Positions 22,104 to 34,039 of a DNA stretch of 64,000 nt are shown piece by piece (within the stretch, counting starts at the first letter, position 1; the number at the start of each line of letters is the position of its first letter). Source of the DNA: Paraphysomonas bandaiensis (Eukaryota > Chrysophyceae); the NCBI GenBank assembly GCA_965644295.1, contig CBFFRP010000378.1, positions 1-64,000 of the forward strand. Reading direction: 5' to 3'. Under the pieces are notes generated by a model. The model made no database searches, was not told the origin of the DNA, and was given only the letters and a program-made list of their open reading frames with translations. The position numbers and the translations under genes were made by a program.

Positions 22104-25100
22104 TTAACGCATCAAGGCACTTGATGTTAACACCTTCTTCATAAACTCAGTTGGGTTTCTTGTGTCCTCCAAGTCTTTCTCTTGCTTCTTTGTCAATCTT
22201 ACTGTGATAACATTGCCATCTGTAATGTGAAGGCAGTCCAGTTTGATTCCTTTTTCTTCTTGTATCATTTGTACAAGATACGACCGGCGGTTTATAACCA
22301 TACCTGCCTTATGCAGTGTTTCGAGTTTTTTCCCGTATATTACCTGATCCACACTGCCTGTACTTCGGGTGGCATCCTCAAACGCCTCCACAACAGATGT
22401 ATATACTTGTTCCGTTTCAGAGACAAACTTATGCGATATGGTTTCTTTAGTTTCGAAGTTGTATAGTTGCAGCTCGCCCATTGGCTTGGGACACTTATTA
22501 CCACCATCTACACTATCAGGATCATTTGATATTACAGATATACCATCTTCAGTAGTATTTAGCTGCCTCGAGATATCACCATAACCTGTAGCACTCGAAC
22601 TTTCTTCTTTCTGCTGGTCAATATTTTTTTGTTTGGATAAAACACTTTCACTCATTGTATTCACAGAAGATGGGCTCAGTTGACTGTTTATAGATGAATC
22701 CAATGTGGACATATTCGCCATCGATTCTCGGTAGGATTTCCTGGCTTTCGCGAGAACAAATCCAGTTCCCACTGCTATAGTGCCGCAAACCTCACCTTCA
22801 ACAGCTGCTCTGCGGGCTCTGGCAAGAGCGCGCTGTACTTTGACAACCTTCGCCTCTACGGTGTACAACGCTGCTCCAATAGATCCCACAGTTGCTTCTT
22901 CGCACATATCACAGAAAGCATCAAACGGAATCATTACAGGCTCCAAATTTTCCAAAATTTTTGTCAAAGTTGAGTTAATACTATCAGTTGCTACCGCTAC
23001 AGCAAGCTGAGAGCTAACACATTGTTTCACAGCCACTGATGCAACACAGTCTTCACTCCACGTGGAAATTGAATCGATAGCAATCTGCGTAGCGAGGGCA
23101 TTCCGTACTCTAATCTGACGCTCCTGCTCCGCAACTACATTGCTGACAATGATATTCTGAGCTACAGTTAAAACTTTCGCTGTGCAAAGAGTTGCAACTT
23201 CACGCCGCGCTCTTGCTATATCTGCTTCAACAATAGATTCCGTTGCATTATTGTAACCTTCCCAAAGACACTTTCCAACTAAATCCCAGGCGCAATCCTT
23301 CGTCAGGACTACAGAGCTGACTCCGTTTTCTAGCTGCTGGCGAACAAATCCACGAACCGCTATTTTCCTGGGGCGTACGTCCTCCGCCGCCACCATAATA
23401 AACCAAAGCATTTCAAGCGAATTCGAGATAACCGAATTAGCGCACTGACTTGCTTCCACATGGACATCATTTACCACAAGTTCACCGTCTACAGCAGGAT
23501 TATGCCACTCCCACTGTCCACTGTCCGCTCCGGTTTGATTAGCAGATGCATTGTCTCTTTCAAGTGAAGCCGTACCCAGATCCTCAAAAGTAAGAGCAGA
23601 GTCCAAGCTGTCAAATCCAAACACAGAATGCTGACTTTCAGGGGAATCTAGCCCCGTGCCATCGAAAGAACCCGCGGCATGTTCTCCCTTCCCAACATCT
23701 CTGTCCTCATCAGAGTGGTCATCTGTAGTCGCCTCCTCAATACTATCTGTGAACTTCTTAGAAGAGGACTGAGGAACATCAAAACTGGATACTGTAGATG
23801 AATCATCTAATGCCTTTTTGGTTCTGCGTTTCTCTGCCTCAGCAACAGCGGACTCCGTGCTCAGCAGTGCGGACATTATTCCCTAAATTCAGTCAATTAA
23901 TGACAGATTTAAGTCATATAACACGCCACCTCTTTCTTGGCCTTCTTGAGCAACCTGTTCTTCACGACTGTCTTTGTAGTAGCGTCGTTTATCTCATTCT
24001 CAAGCACTCGAATTAGACCTCTCCGCCTACTAATTTCCTGGTCGAGGAAGTACTTCTGCCGCTGTAAGTCCTTTAATTGCATGGCCTTATTCAGTATTTC
24101 ACCCTCCGCAATACTTATCTGATCGAGCAAAAGTGATGTCAAATAACCATGCAACAATAGCTTACAAAACACACCTCAATGTTAAGTTTTTGAACCAGCG
24201 CTGTTTTATCCAGAAAAACGGCTTCTGCTCTTTTCTTCTCCAGCGCCGCCAACTTCTTCGTCAGCTCTGTATGATCGTGCACTACTGCTGCACATTGATC
24301 TTCAACATGTGCTTGCATTGCACGTACTTCGTCTACTTCATTGCGAAGAGTTTTCACCCGCCCTTTTTTCACCCTGACTTGCCGTTATTATAGCATACAA
24401 TACAAGAAATGACCTTACTTGAGTTCGTTTCGAACCTTAACTGGCTTTATAGATCCATCCTTGCGCCTTTTTTTGTCAGGGAGCTTCTCCCTTGAGTGAC
24501 TCCCTTCAAGATAGCTACTAGCAGGTACTTGACTCACTGTTGCTGCGCCTCGGCCATTCATAACAGAGTCCTTCCTTCCGCCTGCAGGCATGGTGGACGA
24601 CATGTGCCGCTCGTCCCCCTCCATAAGGCTAATGCTATTTTCCACAATTGAGTCCGTGGCCATGTTGCGCTCACCCACTTGTAACGGAAAGTGGTCCACA
24701 CTGCTTCCTCTATGTTGAGACTGAGTCGCCGATACAGTTCCATCCGCAGAATCGGCCCTTTCCTCGTATGTGGCCACCTCCTTGAGTATAATGGACTCAG
24801 CAGCATGGAGCCGCCTCTCTGGGATGCCGTCCACAAGTTTGTCACTGAATGAACTTGCTATCGACTTAACGCCACCTTCCGGCGGTTCCTCCAGTGGCAC
24901 ACCATCATACATGAGCGGGTTGCCGGAGAAGTAAAACCCAAAGTAGTCACCGAGATCATCATATTCATCCAGAAAAGCTGTGTCATTCATAAGCTTCAGA
25001 AGATAATTTTTACCCCTGTAATAAAACTGCCTTGGCGCCTTCATATCCATCTTCCAAGCGTATATTTCCTCAACCACATCTAATGTCTGAAACCTGATTG

Positions 25101-25674
25101 CCTTAACGAGTTCCGCAGCCTCGGATAGTACGCTATCGATGTCAACTTGATATTTCAACAGTTTCTCTAGTTCAGTAACCAAATTCTCCCTCACGATTAT
25201 CTTCTGAAGAATTTCAACTTCAGTCAGGGACTCTTCGCGGACAGCAGCTGCCGCAGCCTTTTCTCTTAAAGTTGGGGCTTCCTTAACTGGTATATCGTCA
25301 AACTTCTTCTTAATCGTATTCTCAATCCAGTCCGATGCACCCCGTCCTTTCCTTGCTCGGTCGATAGCATTCTCTTTTTTTGTCTTGTTAAAATGACGAA
25401 CCTATAATTCGCTATTATTACAGGCATATAACTTCATTTCAAAACTTACAACAGCACGAGGACAGTTGGGGTCAGTTTCAGAGTCGTATGGAGGGATTTC
25501 TCTAACAACTGAAGAGTCCCATCCGAGCTCTCGTTCCTGTAATATAACACTCATATATAACAACATCAAATCAACAACACACAGAGACTTTACCTTAATT
25601 GCCACTGCCTTCTTGCTCTGTATAGATTTCGACGTAATGCTGTTGTTGTTTTTATTACTTCTTTGTCGTTTCAT
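22104..25674 (-). CDS. Large coiled-coil protein of unknown function (1,105 aa)
   Basis: Six exons (25674-25594, 25536-25450, 25401-24419, 24373-24175, 24118-23930, 23882-22104) splice in phase. The N-terminus is Lys/Ser/Asn-rich. A segment in exon 3 (FQTLDVVEEIYAWK ... NYLLKLMNDTAFLDEYDDLGDYFGFYFSGNPLM) looks like a folded module I have seen in hypothetical protist proteins but cannot name. Exons 4-5 are strongly heptad-like (RNEVDEVRAMQAHVEDQ; LDQEISRRRGLIRVLENEIND), predicting a coiled coil of about 130 residues. The 593-codon last exon has an acidic Ser-rich stretch, then an Ala/Val/Ser-rich helical region (about residues 720-910) and a compact basic C-terminus. Such architecture suits a cytoskeletal or axonemal structural protein, but that is only inference. 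Start is the first ATG of exon 1. Confidence 0.75.
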
Positions 25675-25680
25675 TTGTTA

Positions 25681-26365
25681 TTAAGTGGCTTTATTGAGTG
25701 GATATCATAATAACTTGATGAGAACTAACAACTCGATAAGAAACTATCAACTGATAGATTCCTGTATATAAATGAAGGTGAGATTGATCACCAACACATA
25801 TAGGAGAGAGTGAGAATGATTGTGCAGTGGAAACCTTATCAATTGATCTATACAGTGATATATTCTGCTCTCTTGTCAGTGTGTTAAGTACAGTGTACAT
25901 CTATGTACTGCTCTATATGTATGTGTACAGCAGTATGTCTGTATATACATACATATGATACACACATGCATATGGAGCGTATAGTGTATGTATGAGACCT
26001 GCCGTTTCATCCTACTACTCCCGCATACACTCGCACTGCAACCGTATTCTCTGTCCTTGATAAACACTGCTCTGTATATCACTGTATACAGTGATTTGGG
26101 TATACAGTGATATACTGCATTATACAGAAGAATACAGATGATGCTTCTGGAAGCAGATATGCGCACCTCTCTGTCCGTATGGGTGGTACTGTAAAATTTT
26201 ATACACTGTGTCTACTATAGCATGCCTGTACATATACATGCATATGATGTACAGCAGTACATGCGCCTCTATATAGCAACAAGCCTCTGCCTGCCTGCAT
26301 CAGATGCACGCATCAATCACTTGTAACAGTGTTTAATAGCATAGTCGCTACATATATATATCAAT
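25681..26365. other. Divergent intergenic spacer with TA/CA-rich repeats
   Basis: Between the coiled-coil gene and the SDF2-like gene. Contains several TATACAGTGATAT units (26076-26115) and GTACAGCAGTA motifs at about 25925 and 26250. No coding evidence. Confidence 0.45.
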
Positions 26366-27091
26366 ATGTCGAGATTCAATTCAATAGTGTATACGGTGCT
26401 TTGTGCCACCCTCATGTCACATGTGGCGGCTGATTCTGATGAAATTGTTACATGTGGCTCCACTATTAAATTGATACATGCTGAGACAAAGCATCATCTT
26501 CATTCTCATGGAATTGCTTATGGATCAGGAAGTGGACAGCAATCTGTTACTTGCCATGGATCTACTGATGATCAAGGAAGCATGTGGATTTTGAAGGAGG
26601 CATCCACAGCACCTGCTGTTTGCGAGGCCGGAAAAGAGATTAAATGCGGAGATCACATCAGATTACAGCACCTAAGTACCGGCAAAAACCTTCATTCCCA
26701 TCTCTTTAAGTCACCTTTAACGAATAACCAGGAGGTCAGTGGATTTGGAGAAAATGGAGAAGGTACAATAGAATGCCTGTTTTATTTTAACTAACAAATA
26801 TCTGTAGGTGATACTGGAGACAACTGGGAAGTTATTTGCAAACCTGGGAGTCAATGGTGGATTAGAGGAGAGACAGTACAGTTTAAACATGTGGATACTG
26901 GAAAATATCTTTATTCATCAGAATCAGGCAAGTTTTCTGTCCGTAATTGTGGGCAAAACTGTCCAATCATGGGCCAGCTAGAAGTCTGTGCCTTCTCTAG
27001 ACAAGGAGACCCAAAGACCCGCTGGAAGACAGGTCAAGGCATCTATTTTCCCAAATTAATCCCAGAAGATTCTTTAGACGATGAGCTCTAG
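26366..27091 (+). CDS. SDF2: SDF2-like MIR-domain protein of the endoplasmic reticulum
   Basis: Two exons (26366-26762, 26808-27091; 45-bp intron) encode 226 aa. There is an N-terminal signal peptide (YTVLCATLMSHVAA), then three MIR-type beta-trefoil repeats: IKLIHAETKHHLHSHGIAYG; IRLQHLSTGKNLHSHLF; VQFKHVDTGKYLYSS. The conserved pattern of LHSH and W residues (NWEVIC) is that of stromal-cell-derived-factor-2 proteins, which act in ER protein folding with DnaJ/BiP partners in animals and plants. The protein ends in DDEL, a likely ER-retention signal of the HDEL/KDEL type. Length is close to the ~210 aa of known SDF2. Two Cys pairs in the third repeat (RNCGQNC) are notable. A protein mannosyltransferase is excluded by the absence of membrane helices. 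Confidence 0.92.
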
Positions 27092-27803
27092 GTGTTTAAT
27101 TGATAATCAGTGCAGACATGTTTTCTGTTTGCATGGTATTTAATAAGAATGCTTATACGCGAATGCTACGTATTACGTATACCTTGCTTTCATCAACTCA
27201 ACTCTTGCATATATTTTAAGACAGCGGTACAAATTAATAGTGGGTATAGTTCTTTTAATTTACATTATCAGCAAGCGACAGTATATTACAAATTACAACT
27301 CCTGTGATGGGAAGACAGCCGTAAAAACTATGAAACAAGAAGTTGGCAACACTACGATTACCTCTTACGTAGTTGAACACTATAGTTTACCTTGTTAAGA
27401 CAGGATGGACTCGTCTAATAGTTTAATTTTATGTCAAGCACAGTCGTGTGGAGAGCAGGTCACATTCAGCAATGGATATAGTGTATACATGTAAAATGTA
27501 AACTATAGTGGGTGCTAAATGCTAACCAGTCCTACAGCGCGTAAAGTGAGTACGTGTGCAGACAACGGTCATACACCGGAAAAGAACTTCCTCTTTCTCA
27601 AGGAAATTAGTTCTGAGGCTCTCTGTTGACTACGTATGATCTGTGCTCGTATGCGATACCACTACTACTAACTGGATATCACTAATCACTAGCTATCAAG
27701 TCGCTATTAAGTGAAACGAATAGAGTATCATAGATTTCTCCTGACTGGTTAAATACCGTTAATTCATAAATACACAGGACAAAGACAGTAAGATATTCAG
27801 GTC
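27092..27803. other. Intergenic, convergent 3' ends
   Basis: Lies between the SDF2-like gene and the 3' end of the RPS10 gene. No coding or RNA feature recognised. Confidence 0.4.
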
Positions 27804-28381
27804 TTAAGCTCTGTACCCGTCGTTACGGCGCCCTCTACCGAAACCTCCCTCTCCAGAGAATTCGGGGTTGAAATCTCCCCCAGCAAACTCCTTGTCTTTT
27901 CCAACACCTTCAATTCCCTCTGTTTATAACACGCTTAGTTATTAATCGTATATATACATTTACTGTGACATACCACGGCCCTTGGGAGCAGCAGCCTTGA
28001 GGGTAGCAGGAACAATATCAGCGGGCAGAGCAAGGTACTGTCTCAAGTACTCAATTCCTGCGTTGGTCAAGTAGTAGTAGTAATATTGCCAGTTGAAGGT
28101 TTCCTTGGTGTACCCCTTGGAGGTGAAGGACTTCATGAGGCTGAGAACCTCGAGGTTGTTGACAGGGATTTCCTCGGAGTGGTCACCCAACCAGTAGTCT
28201 TTCTTGGCGACAAGAGTTCCCTCTAAACTCACTTTTAAAATACAATATATCAACAGTTTCAATAACGTACGTACCTTTGAAGAGGTAGGAGTAAACCGCA
28301 ATGCGGTTTTTCTTCGAGATAAACTACACAACAGCATTGAATTAGAGAGTAGCATATCAACCACTACATAGAGCATACCAT
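27804..28381 (-). CDS. RPS10: Small-subunit ribosomal protein eS10
   Basis: Four exons: the start codon alone (28381-28379), 28323-28275, 28222-27974 and 27919-27804. They splice to 138 aa. Exon 2 reads ISKKNRIAVYSYLFK and exon 3 opens EGTLVAKKDYWLGDH, the diagnostic N-terminus of eukaryotic S10. FNWQYYYYYLTNAGIEYLRQYL and the PADIVPATLK segment complete the winged-helix fold. The Gly/Arg-rich C-terminal tail (FGRGRRNDGYRA) is shorter than in animals (about 165 aa). S10 sits in the head of the 40S subunit near the mRNA entrance. An intron placed directly after the ATG is common in ribosomal protein genes and would be missed by simple ORF calling. Confidence 0.93.
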
Positions 28382-29867
28382 GTTTGAAAATCAAGTATTA
28401 GGGTATTTGTTTCACGAACGCTTTATCGCAAAACAAATGACACAGTCAGGAGCAACTTTAATGTGTAATCTAGCAAATGTATCAGAGCCCCTGAGCACAC
28501 ACATATATGCATACAGTCATCACCACTACTCTCCTCTCCTCCAAATGAAAGAGACATATCTACAAAAGTCACACAATTTCAGTTTGTTTGTTTGGGAGTT
28601 GTAGATCGCTGTATATGAACAGTATTCTCATATTGTAGTGTGTGTGTAGCATTGGTATCCATATCTAAGTATGGTATGCAGTGCATGATATCCTCATTCC
28701 ATGGTGTCGATCTTCAAGCGTCCTCATGCTACCTCAATATGATAGGAACTACCGAAAATTGCATCCAGAGTTGACCATTGCATATGATGATCTGTATTTA
28801 GTTTATTCTATACGTAGATTGTGCTGTGTGTAGTGTGCATATTCCAGTAGATATGCAACAGTGGTCAAGCCACCTTAAGAACCACTATAAGCTCAGTGTA
28901 ACTTATGCGTATTATGCTTAGCATAATGTGTTCAATAATATTTTATGTGTGCATGTGAGATTTAGTTGGTGGCATGATATATTTAGCATATATTCTTTAG
29001 CTGCGATATGAAGTATAATTTATGTAGCCCTCTACTTTGAAACCTCGAATCGATTGACATTTGTACCAGTGGTTCAGAATGTATTGCCGAATCCTTTATA
29101 CGAACACCGTAACTTGTATAATCTATCTTTTCCGCATCTTTCTTATCTAAGTATTTCAACCTTCAACCAAAATGTGGGATCATGTTTTGTCTAACCGACA
29201 ATAATTAGTGGCATATTATATTGAAGGTCTTTTTATTTAGCAATAGGTGTTAAAAGTGGCATATTATATTTTCTAGCTTATGTGTTACGTTGAGCATTAT
29301 TATCCACTTCTGTTAGGTATGATTAGCAGCTTGCAGTCCTATGAGTGCCCCATTCTGAGCGCTTACTTAGGTAGAGCCGGGTGGGTACCTAATACTTGAT
29401 TTAAGTCCCATACGATATTTGCTAGCTACCTACTGAACCCAACTAGCTACATCATTGTCACACGGTATTCAGCGCTGAATATGCAGTGAGACCCCGGGTG
29501 GGGAACCGCTGAACTGAGCAATGTGTACATAGATAGAAGTGCGCGGTCGCAGCACCCCTAGAGGGCCGCACGCAATGAATAGTTACGCTATCAGTATGGG
29601 GCAATGAACATTAAAAATAATAGTCACATAATAATTGCAGTCCTATGTAGTATTGGCTATTGGCTAATGATTAATGCAGTACACAGCCATGTTACAGTAC
29701 TATTCTTCACTGAGTCATACAAAATTAGTTCTATGATTATATGTTTAACGTTTAACTACACATATATTTCTACGTAAGACGAAGTAGAAGAAATAGCAGT
29801 TTAATTATTGGTTAAATAAACCAAAGTATTTACTTTGACACCCTAAACTCAGTGTAAAATGAGTTCC
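28382..29867. other. Intergenic, 1.5 kb, one repeat fragment
   Basis: No gene supported. Holds the short dispersed-repeat copy E at 29218-29255. A GC-richer patch at 29480-29580 (ACCCCGGGTGGGGAAC, GTGCGCGGTCGCAG) may be an old repeat. Confidence 0.4.
29218..29255 (+). repeat. Dispersed repeat family, copy E (5' part only)
   Basis: Matches the 5' start of the family: GGTCTTTTTATTTAGCAATA followed by GGTGTTAAAAG. Confidence 0.6.
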
Positions 29868-31434
29868 TCATTCAAATACCATCTTGGCAGCGACATCAGC
29901 ATGGTTCATGAAAGCGGACTTGAGGTGCTGGTACCCAGTGTGCACATCTTCTACACCCATCATCTCCCTAATAAATATCAGCATAACTAAAAATATAATA
30001 TGAAATCAATCTACCTGATGCTGTGCATAGAGAATTGTGGTGAACCGACATCTACGGTAGGGATGCCGCTCAGAGTAGCTATGATTGGGCCAATGGTACT
30101 GAAAGCAATCAATGAACTCAATAAAAAAACAATGAAAAAGTGTACTAATACCTGCCGCACCCCATGTCTGCACGTACTGAAAAATCCTGCATGGAAAGTC
30201 CAGCAATATTCGCAAATTCTTTGAACATAACCGATGTCGACGAATTGGTGGCGTATCGTTGGTTAGCATTGTGTTTGACTACCAATCCCCGGTTTATCTT
30301 TGGCGCCATACACGGGTCGTGCTTGCTCGGATAATTCGGATGATGCGCGTGGGCCATGTCTATAGAGACCACAAGGCTCTTTCTCTTAGCACGCAAGAGA
30401 GAATCTGATGTAGTAGAAAGCTGAGAATCGATGCGGGACAACGTGTCAGTGAACATTGAGGACCCTGCACCCTGGCAAGAATTCGATCCCACCTCCTCGT
30501 GATCGAATATCATCGCCATCTGGATGCTACGATGGTAACCGGACGACGGATTTGCTGCGCACTCGTCAGCAGCATCACAGATGGCTCGTATGCACTGATA
30601 GGAAGAACAGAGGTTATCGAGCCGACCGCTGAAGACGAGCTCCTCTGCAGCGCCCCCAATGACCGACGGCTGCAAATCAATCAACTGCAGGTCCATATCA
30701 ACGATGTCTTCAGGAGATTTTAGTCCACATGCAGCAGCTACCATGCTGGCAAGGCATGGGTGAAAGCCATTTGAAAGGGGTGTGGTCTCTACAAGAGACG
30801 GGTCCATTGAGAGAATTGCCTTACAGTGTTCGTGCAGGTTTGGGGCAAAGGAGGCGCGCTCTTCCGCAGAGGTCAAGTGGATAGCAAGATTGGGGATTCT
30901 AGCAACAGGACGATCGATACAAACGAGTTTCGCTTCCATAGAGCCATCGGCCTTGCGAGCAATGACCCGACCGGCAATTCCCAGGTCCCTGTATATACGT
31001 TAAATTTCTCGTTGGATAATATATATCCTGTACCTGTCAAACCATGTGTGCCATAACCCTCCTCCATACGGCTGGGTATTGATCACCAATGCGTCAGCCT
31101 TAACAGAGCAGGGTGCGGCTTTTACTCTGAAGCAGGGAGAGTCTGAATGGGCGCCCACAACAGTAAATCCATTCCCCGCCACATAATCCTTTCCAACCGT
31201 AAAGGCAATCACAGACGTCCCATTCCTGGTGTAATAGTATTTCCCTCCCGGCTGAATATCCCATGCCTCTGTCTCATGAAGACAAGTAAATCCTTCAGAT
31301 GATAGAATGCGTACACAGCTATCTATCGCATGATACGGAGTGCATGACTCGTTCATGAAATCTATAAAACCATTACAGAATCTGCGGGCAGTGGGAGTGA
31401 TGCCTGATTCCTTTGATTTTTTGCTAGGTTCCAT
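29868..31434 (-). CDS. DNPEP: Aspartyl aminopeptidase (M18 family)
   Basis: Four exons (31434-31034, 30988-30152, 30098-30015, 29967-29868) splice to 473 aa, matching the ~475 aa of eukaryotic aspartyl aminopeptidase. The enzyme is a cytosolic dodecameric zinc protease that removes N-terminal Asp/Glu. Signatures: VVGAHSDSPCFRVK (metal-binding His-x-Asp), GGGLWHTWFDRDLG, FDHEEVGSNSCQGAGS (catalytic Glu-Glu), SIDMAHAHHPNYPSKHD, GCGSTIGPI and SPQFSMHSIREM (last metal ligand His). All expected metal and catalytic residues are present, so it should be active. Start chosen at the ATG at 31434, giving an N-terminus that aligns with ARRFCNGFIDFMNES. Introns are 45-53 bp, except the last at 47 bp. Confidence 0.96.
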
Positions 31435-31829
31435 TGTTATTTATTGATAAATGCGGATAGAGTAGAGATGAAGAGGACTATATGTCGTATATATATATAT
31501 GTTGGACAGACCTGCTTGAGCATTCTTGCGAAGAACAGTATACTATATAGCATGTACTGTACATAGAGTATAGCAGTGTATATAGATACCACAACATACA
31601 ATATATCTATATTGGCATACCGGAGACGGACCGGCTGCGGCCCGTGTAAAATTTCTCCCGGATGTCTATACGTATTTGAATATTTAAAAGGCGATGTTAG
31701 CATACAAGAATCCCTCCAGTGTGTACAAGGCCACCATACTATATACACACATCCATGCGAATCCATCCTACTGCAGTTCACTAAGCAGCGAACGTACATA
31801 TTAATATACCTACCAAGTGAAGTATTAAC
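31435..31829. other. Divergent intergenic spacer
   Basis: Promoter region between the aminopeptidase gene and the small acidic gene. Contains a TA run (31482-31498) and a GTATAGCAGTGTATAT motif near 31567. No coding evidence. Confidence 0.4.
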
Positions 31830-32268
31830 ATGGTGAATCTTGAACCTACGAATGAGAGCGACACAGCAAGTCAAGCTGATGAAATCGCCTCAAAGATATT
31901 CAGCACATTGATAGCAACATTTAAACTAAAGGTCTCTTAATATCTCTACATCTAAAGTATGTTAACATCTAAACTAGACGGGAAATGATCCTACAGAGGA
32001 AGAGCTTGAGGAGTTATTGTCTGAGATGACAGAGGAACGGATTCAAGCAATGCTTGATGGTCGTGAAGATGAGGACTGTGCAACTGAGAAGAATGAAGAA
32101 GTGCCGTCAAGTCCAGTGGCACAGAAGCCTAGCCCTTCCAAACGATTGACCCCAGATGGAATCAAATGTGATAAGGAAAATAGTGAAGATGTGGGCTCTA
32201 AACGAAAGAAATGTAACACAGAGGGTGAAAGTGATGGAGAGGTGCGATTCTTTTGCTTTGCTACCTAG
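31830..32268 (+). CDS. Small acidic/lysine-rich hypothetical protein
   Basis: Two likely exons (31830-31932 and 31979-32268; the gtctct donor is weak) give about 130 aa: MVNLEPTNESDTASQADEIA..., then an EEEL.EELLSEMTEERIQAML stretch, then a low-complexity Ser/Pro/Lys region with a putative nuclear localisation run (GSKRKK). No family recognised. The second frame alone starts at 32017, so exon 1 is inferred from an ATG, codon use and phase. A further mini-intron near 32241-32267 would change only the last residues. Confidence 0.5.
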
Positions 32269-32660
32269 GCTTCTATGTCTTGAGAATGTGAATTCGTAAT
32301 TTTGTGAATATTCCAAAAGAAGGTGTGAAAGTTTTACCACCAATTGTTTTACTTTTCAATGTATGCATACATATGAAGTTTTATAATTAAATTCAATGAT
32401 TTTGAGAACATTGTTGGAAAAGCCTACTAAGTCCTAGGTTCCGTATTTTATAGTGGTTTTAGCCATTGGCTGTAATATTTGCAACTACAAATAGCATTAC
32501 GAGCTGGAGAGTAGCTCAAGGGTCCCTTATGGAAAGAGTACTCGATTTTTTTAAATTTAAAGATATATAAAGTACAAAGTACTACAAACACATTATGCTT
32601 AAGTGCTACGGAGGAAAATAGTACTCGTATTTACAAATGCAGATAAGAGCACAGTTTTCC
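32269..32660. other. Intergenic, no supported gene
   Basis: Convergent 3' spacer between the small acidic gene and the phosphatase-acetyltransferase fusion gene. AT-rich, featureless. Confidence 0.4.
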
Positions 32661-34039
32661 CTACAAACCGACGTCAAGTACAGTCGACACAATAGTATCC
32701 TTACAGTCTGGAAGTTTAACAAGCTCAGATGGCTCCACAGACGTATTCTCGCTGTCACCAAAAGAGCAAAGTTGCAGCTGCATATATGATACATCAATCC
32801 ATCTATTGAATTTGTGGCCCACACCCCGTAATGTTCCGATGTCTTCGAACCCCAATTTCTTGTGTAGAGAGATACTCGGAATGTTGGGAAGAGACACGAA
32901 GGCTACAGCACTGCGTACGTGCTGTAACCTAAGGCAAGCAAAGAGGGTGGAGTATAGTCGTGATGCTATTCCACACCGCGTTTTGCTAGGGCTGACATAC
33001 ACAGAAGTCTCCGCCGTCCATCTGTAATAATTAATCTAATTTCGATTGAAGCGAAACCCAAAAATATAATACACACCTGTAGGCAGGTCTTGCGCGGTAT
33101 GGCGAGGCGTAGGCATACCCTACAATATCACCACTTCTAGAAATTGCCAGTAGCCATGGGAATCTCTCCATACAGCTTCGCATGCGCTCCGTCATCTCCT
33201 AATAATAAGAGTAGAGAATGAAGTGAGCAGAGTGCCACCAATAGAATACCTCAGGAGTTGGAGCTTCCAGCTCAAATGAGGTATGACTCTGAAGCACAAC
33301 AGGTCTATATATATTAAGACACCCCTTAGCCTCCTCCAGTGTCGGAGTGGCCATGTATATGCGTATTTCATCTCTCGTTTTATCGTCAGATGTGTCTGGC
33401 TCACTGGTACTCGCAGAAACTTCAGGCACAGGAACCAGTCTACCACTTTCCTCCTTCATTGTGTTTATCTCTGGTCGTCCGCTTTGAGTGCAAAGCTCCC
33501 TTTCAAACAGAAGTAACTGCTCTCGATTATCTCTGAGTGGGGAGCATTGTGGTCGACGAGAGCACACCTGTGACCACGACTCCCTTAAGTTGAGCCCTAC
33601 TCGTATATTTACTACTTAAATATAATTGGCAAGATTACTCAATCTTACCATTCATAATCATGAGTACTGCAATCGCCACCGTTGCACTCCGATTGCTTCC
33701 ATTTGCACAATGAATCAGTACACGAGTATCGTCGCGCTCATGTATTGCTAGTATAACGAAATCTGCCGCCTCTCTGAACACTCGTTTTATCCCAATATCT
33801 CCTCCAAAGTCAGCCACATATAGTGATTTATAAACAAATATATTATTGTCTTCATAGTAATTAGGAACATCATCAGCACAATTAAGTATATGCGTGATGC
33901 TATGTTGCTGTAATTGACTTAAGTTCATAGCATCTCTACCTGCCCCTAACCACAGGCGAGATTGATAGATATCTGATGCCCATATCGTGCCTGATTCCAT
34001 GGCACGTCGTCTACTTAGTGCTTCACTCAGTGATGTCAT
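32661..34039 (-). CDS. Dual-specificity phosphatase - GNAT acetyltransferase fusion protein
   Basis: Four exons (34039-33649, 33596-33250, 33198-33077, 33021-32661) keep phase and give 406 aa. Residues about 18-165 are a dual-specificity phosphatase: ITHILNCADDVPNYYEDN, the general-acid Asp in VADFGGD, and the P-loop VLIHCANGSNRSATV (HC-x5-R-S). It ends with SWSQVCSRRPQCSP and QLLLFERELC, the usual DSP C-terminus. A Ser/Thr-rich linker follows, then a GNAT domain of the phosphinothricin-acetyltransferase kind (about 200-380): IYRPVVLQSHTSFELEAPTPE, MERFPWLLAISRSGDIVGYAY, SVYVSPSKTRCGIASRLYST (CoA loop), SLHKKLGFEDIGTL and FNRWIDVSYM. The DSP C-terminus and the GNAT N-terminus lie in one uninterrupted exon (33596-33250), which is strong evidence for fusion. 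Phosphatase substrate and acyl acceptor are unknown. Confidence 0.82.

Noticed and set aside
24558-24845. 95-codon minus frame inside exon 3 of the coiled-coil gene
   Set aside because: Overlaps the real frame in another phase and carries no signal.
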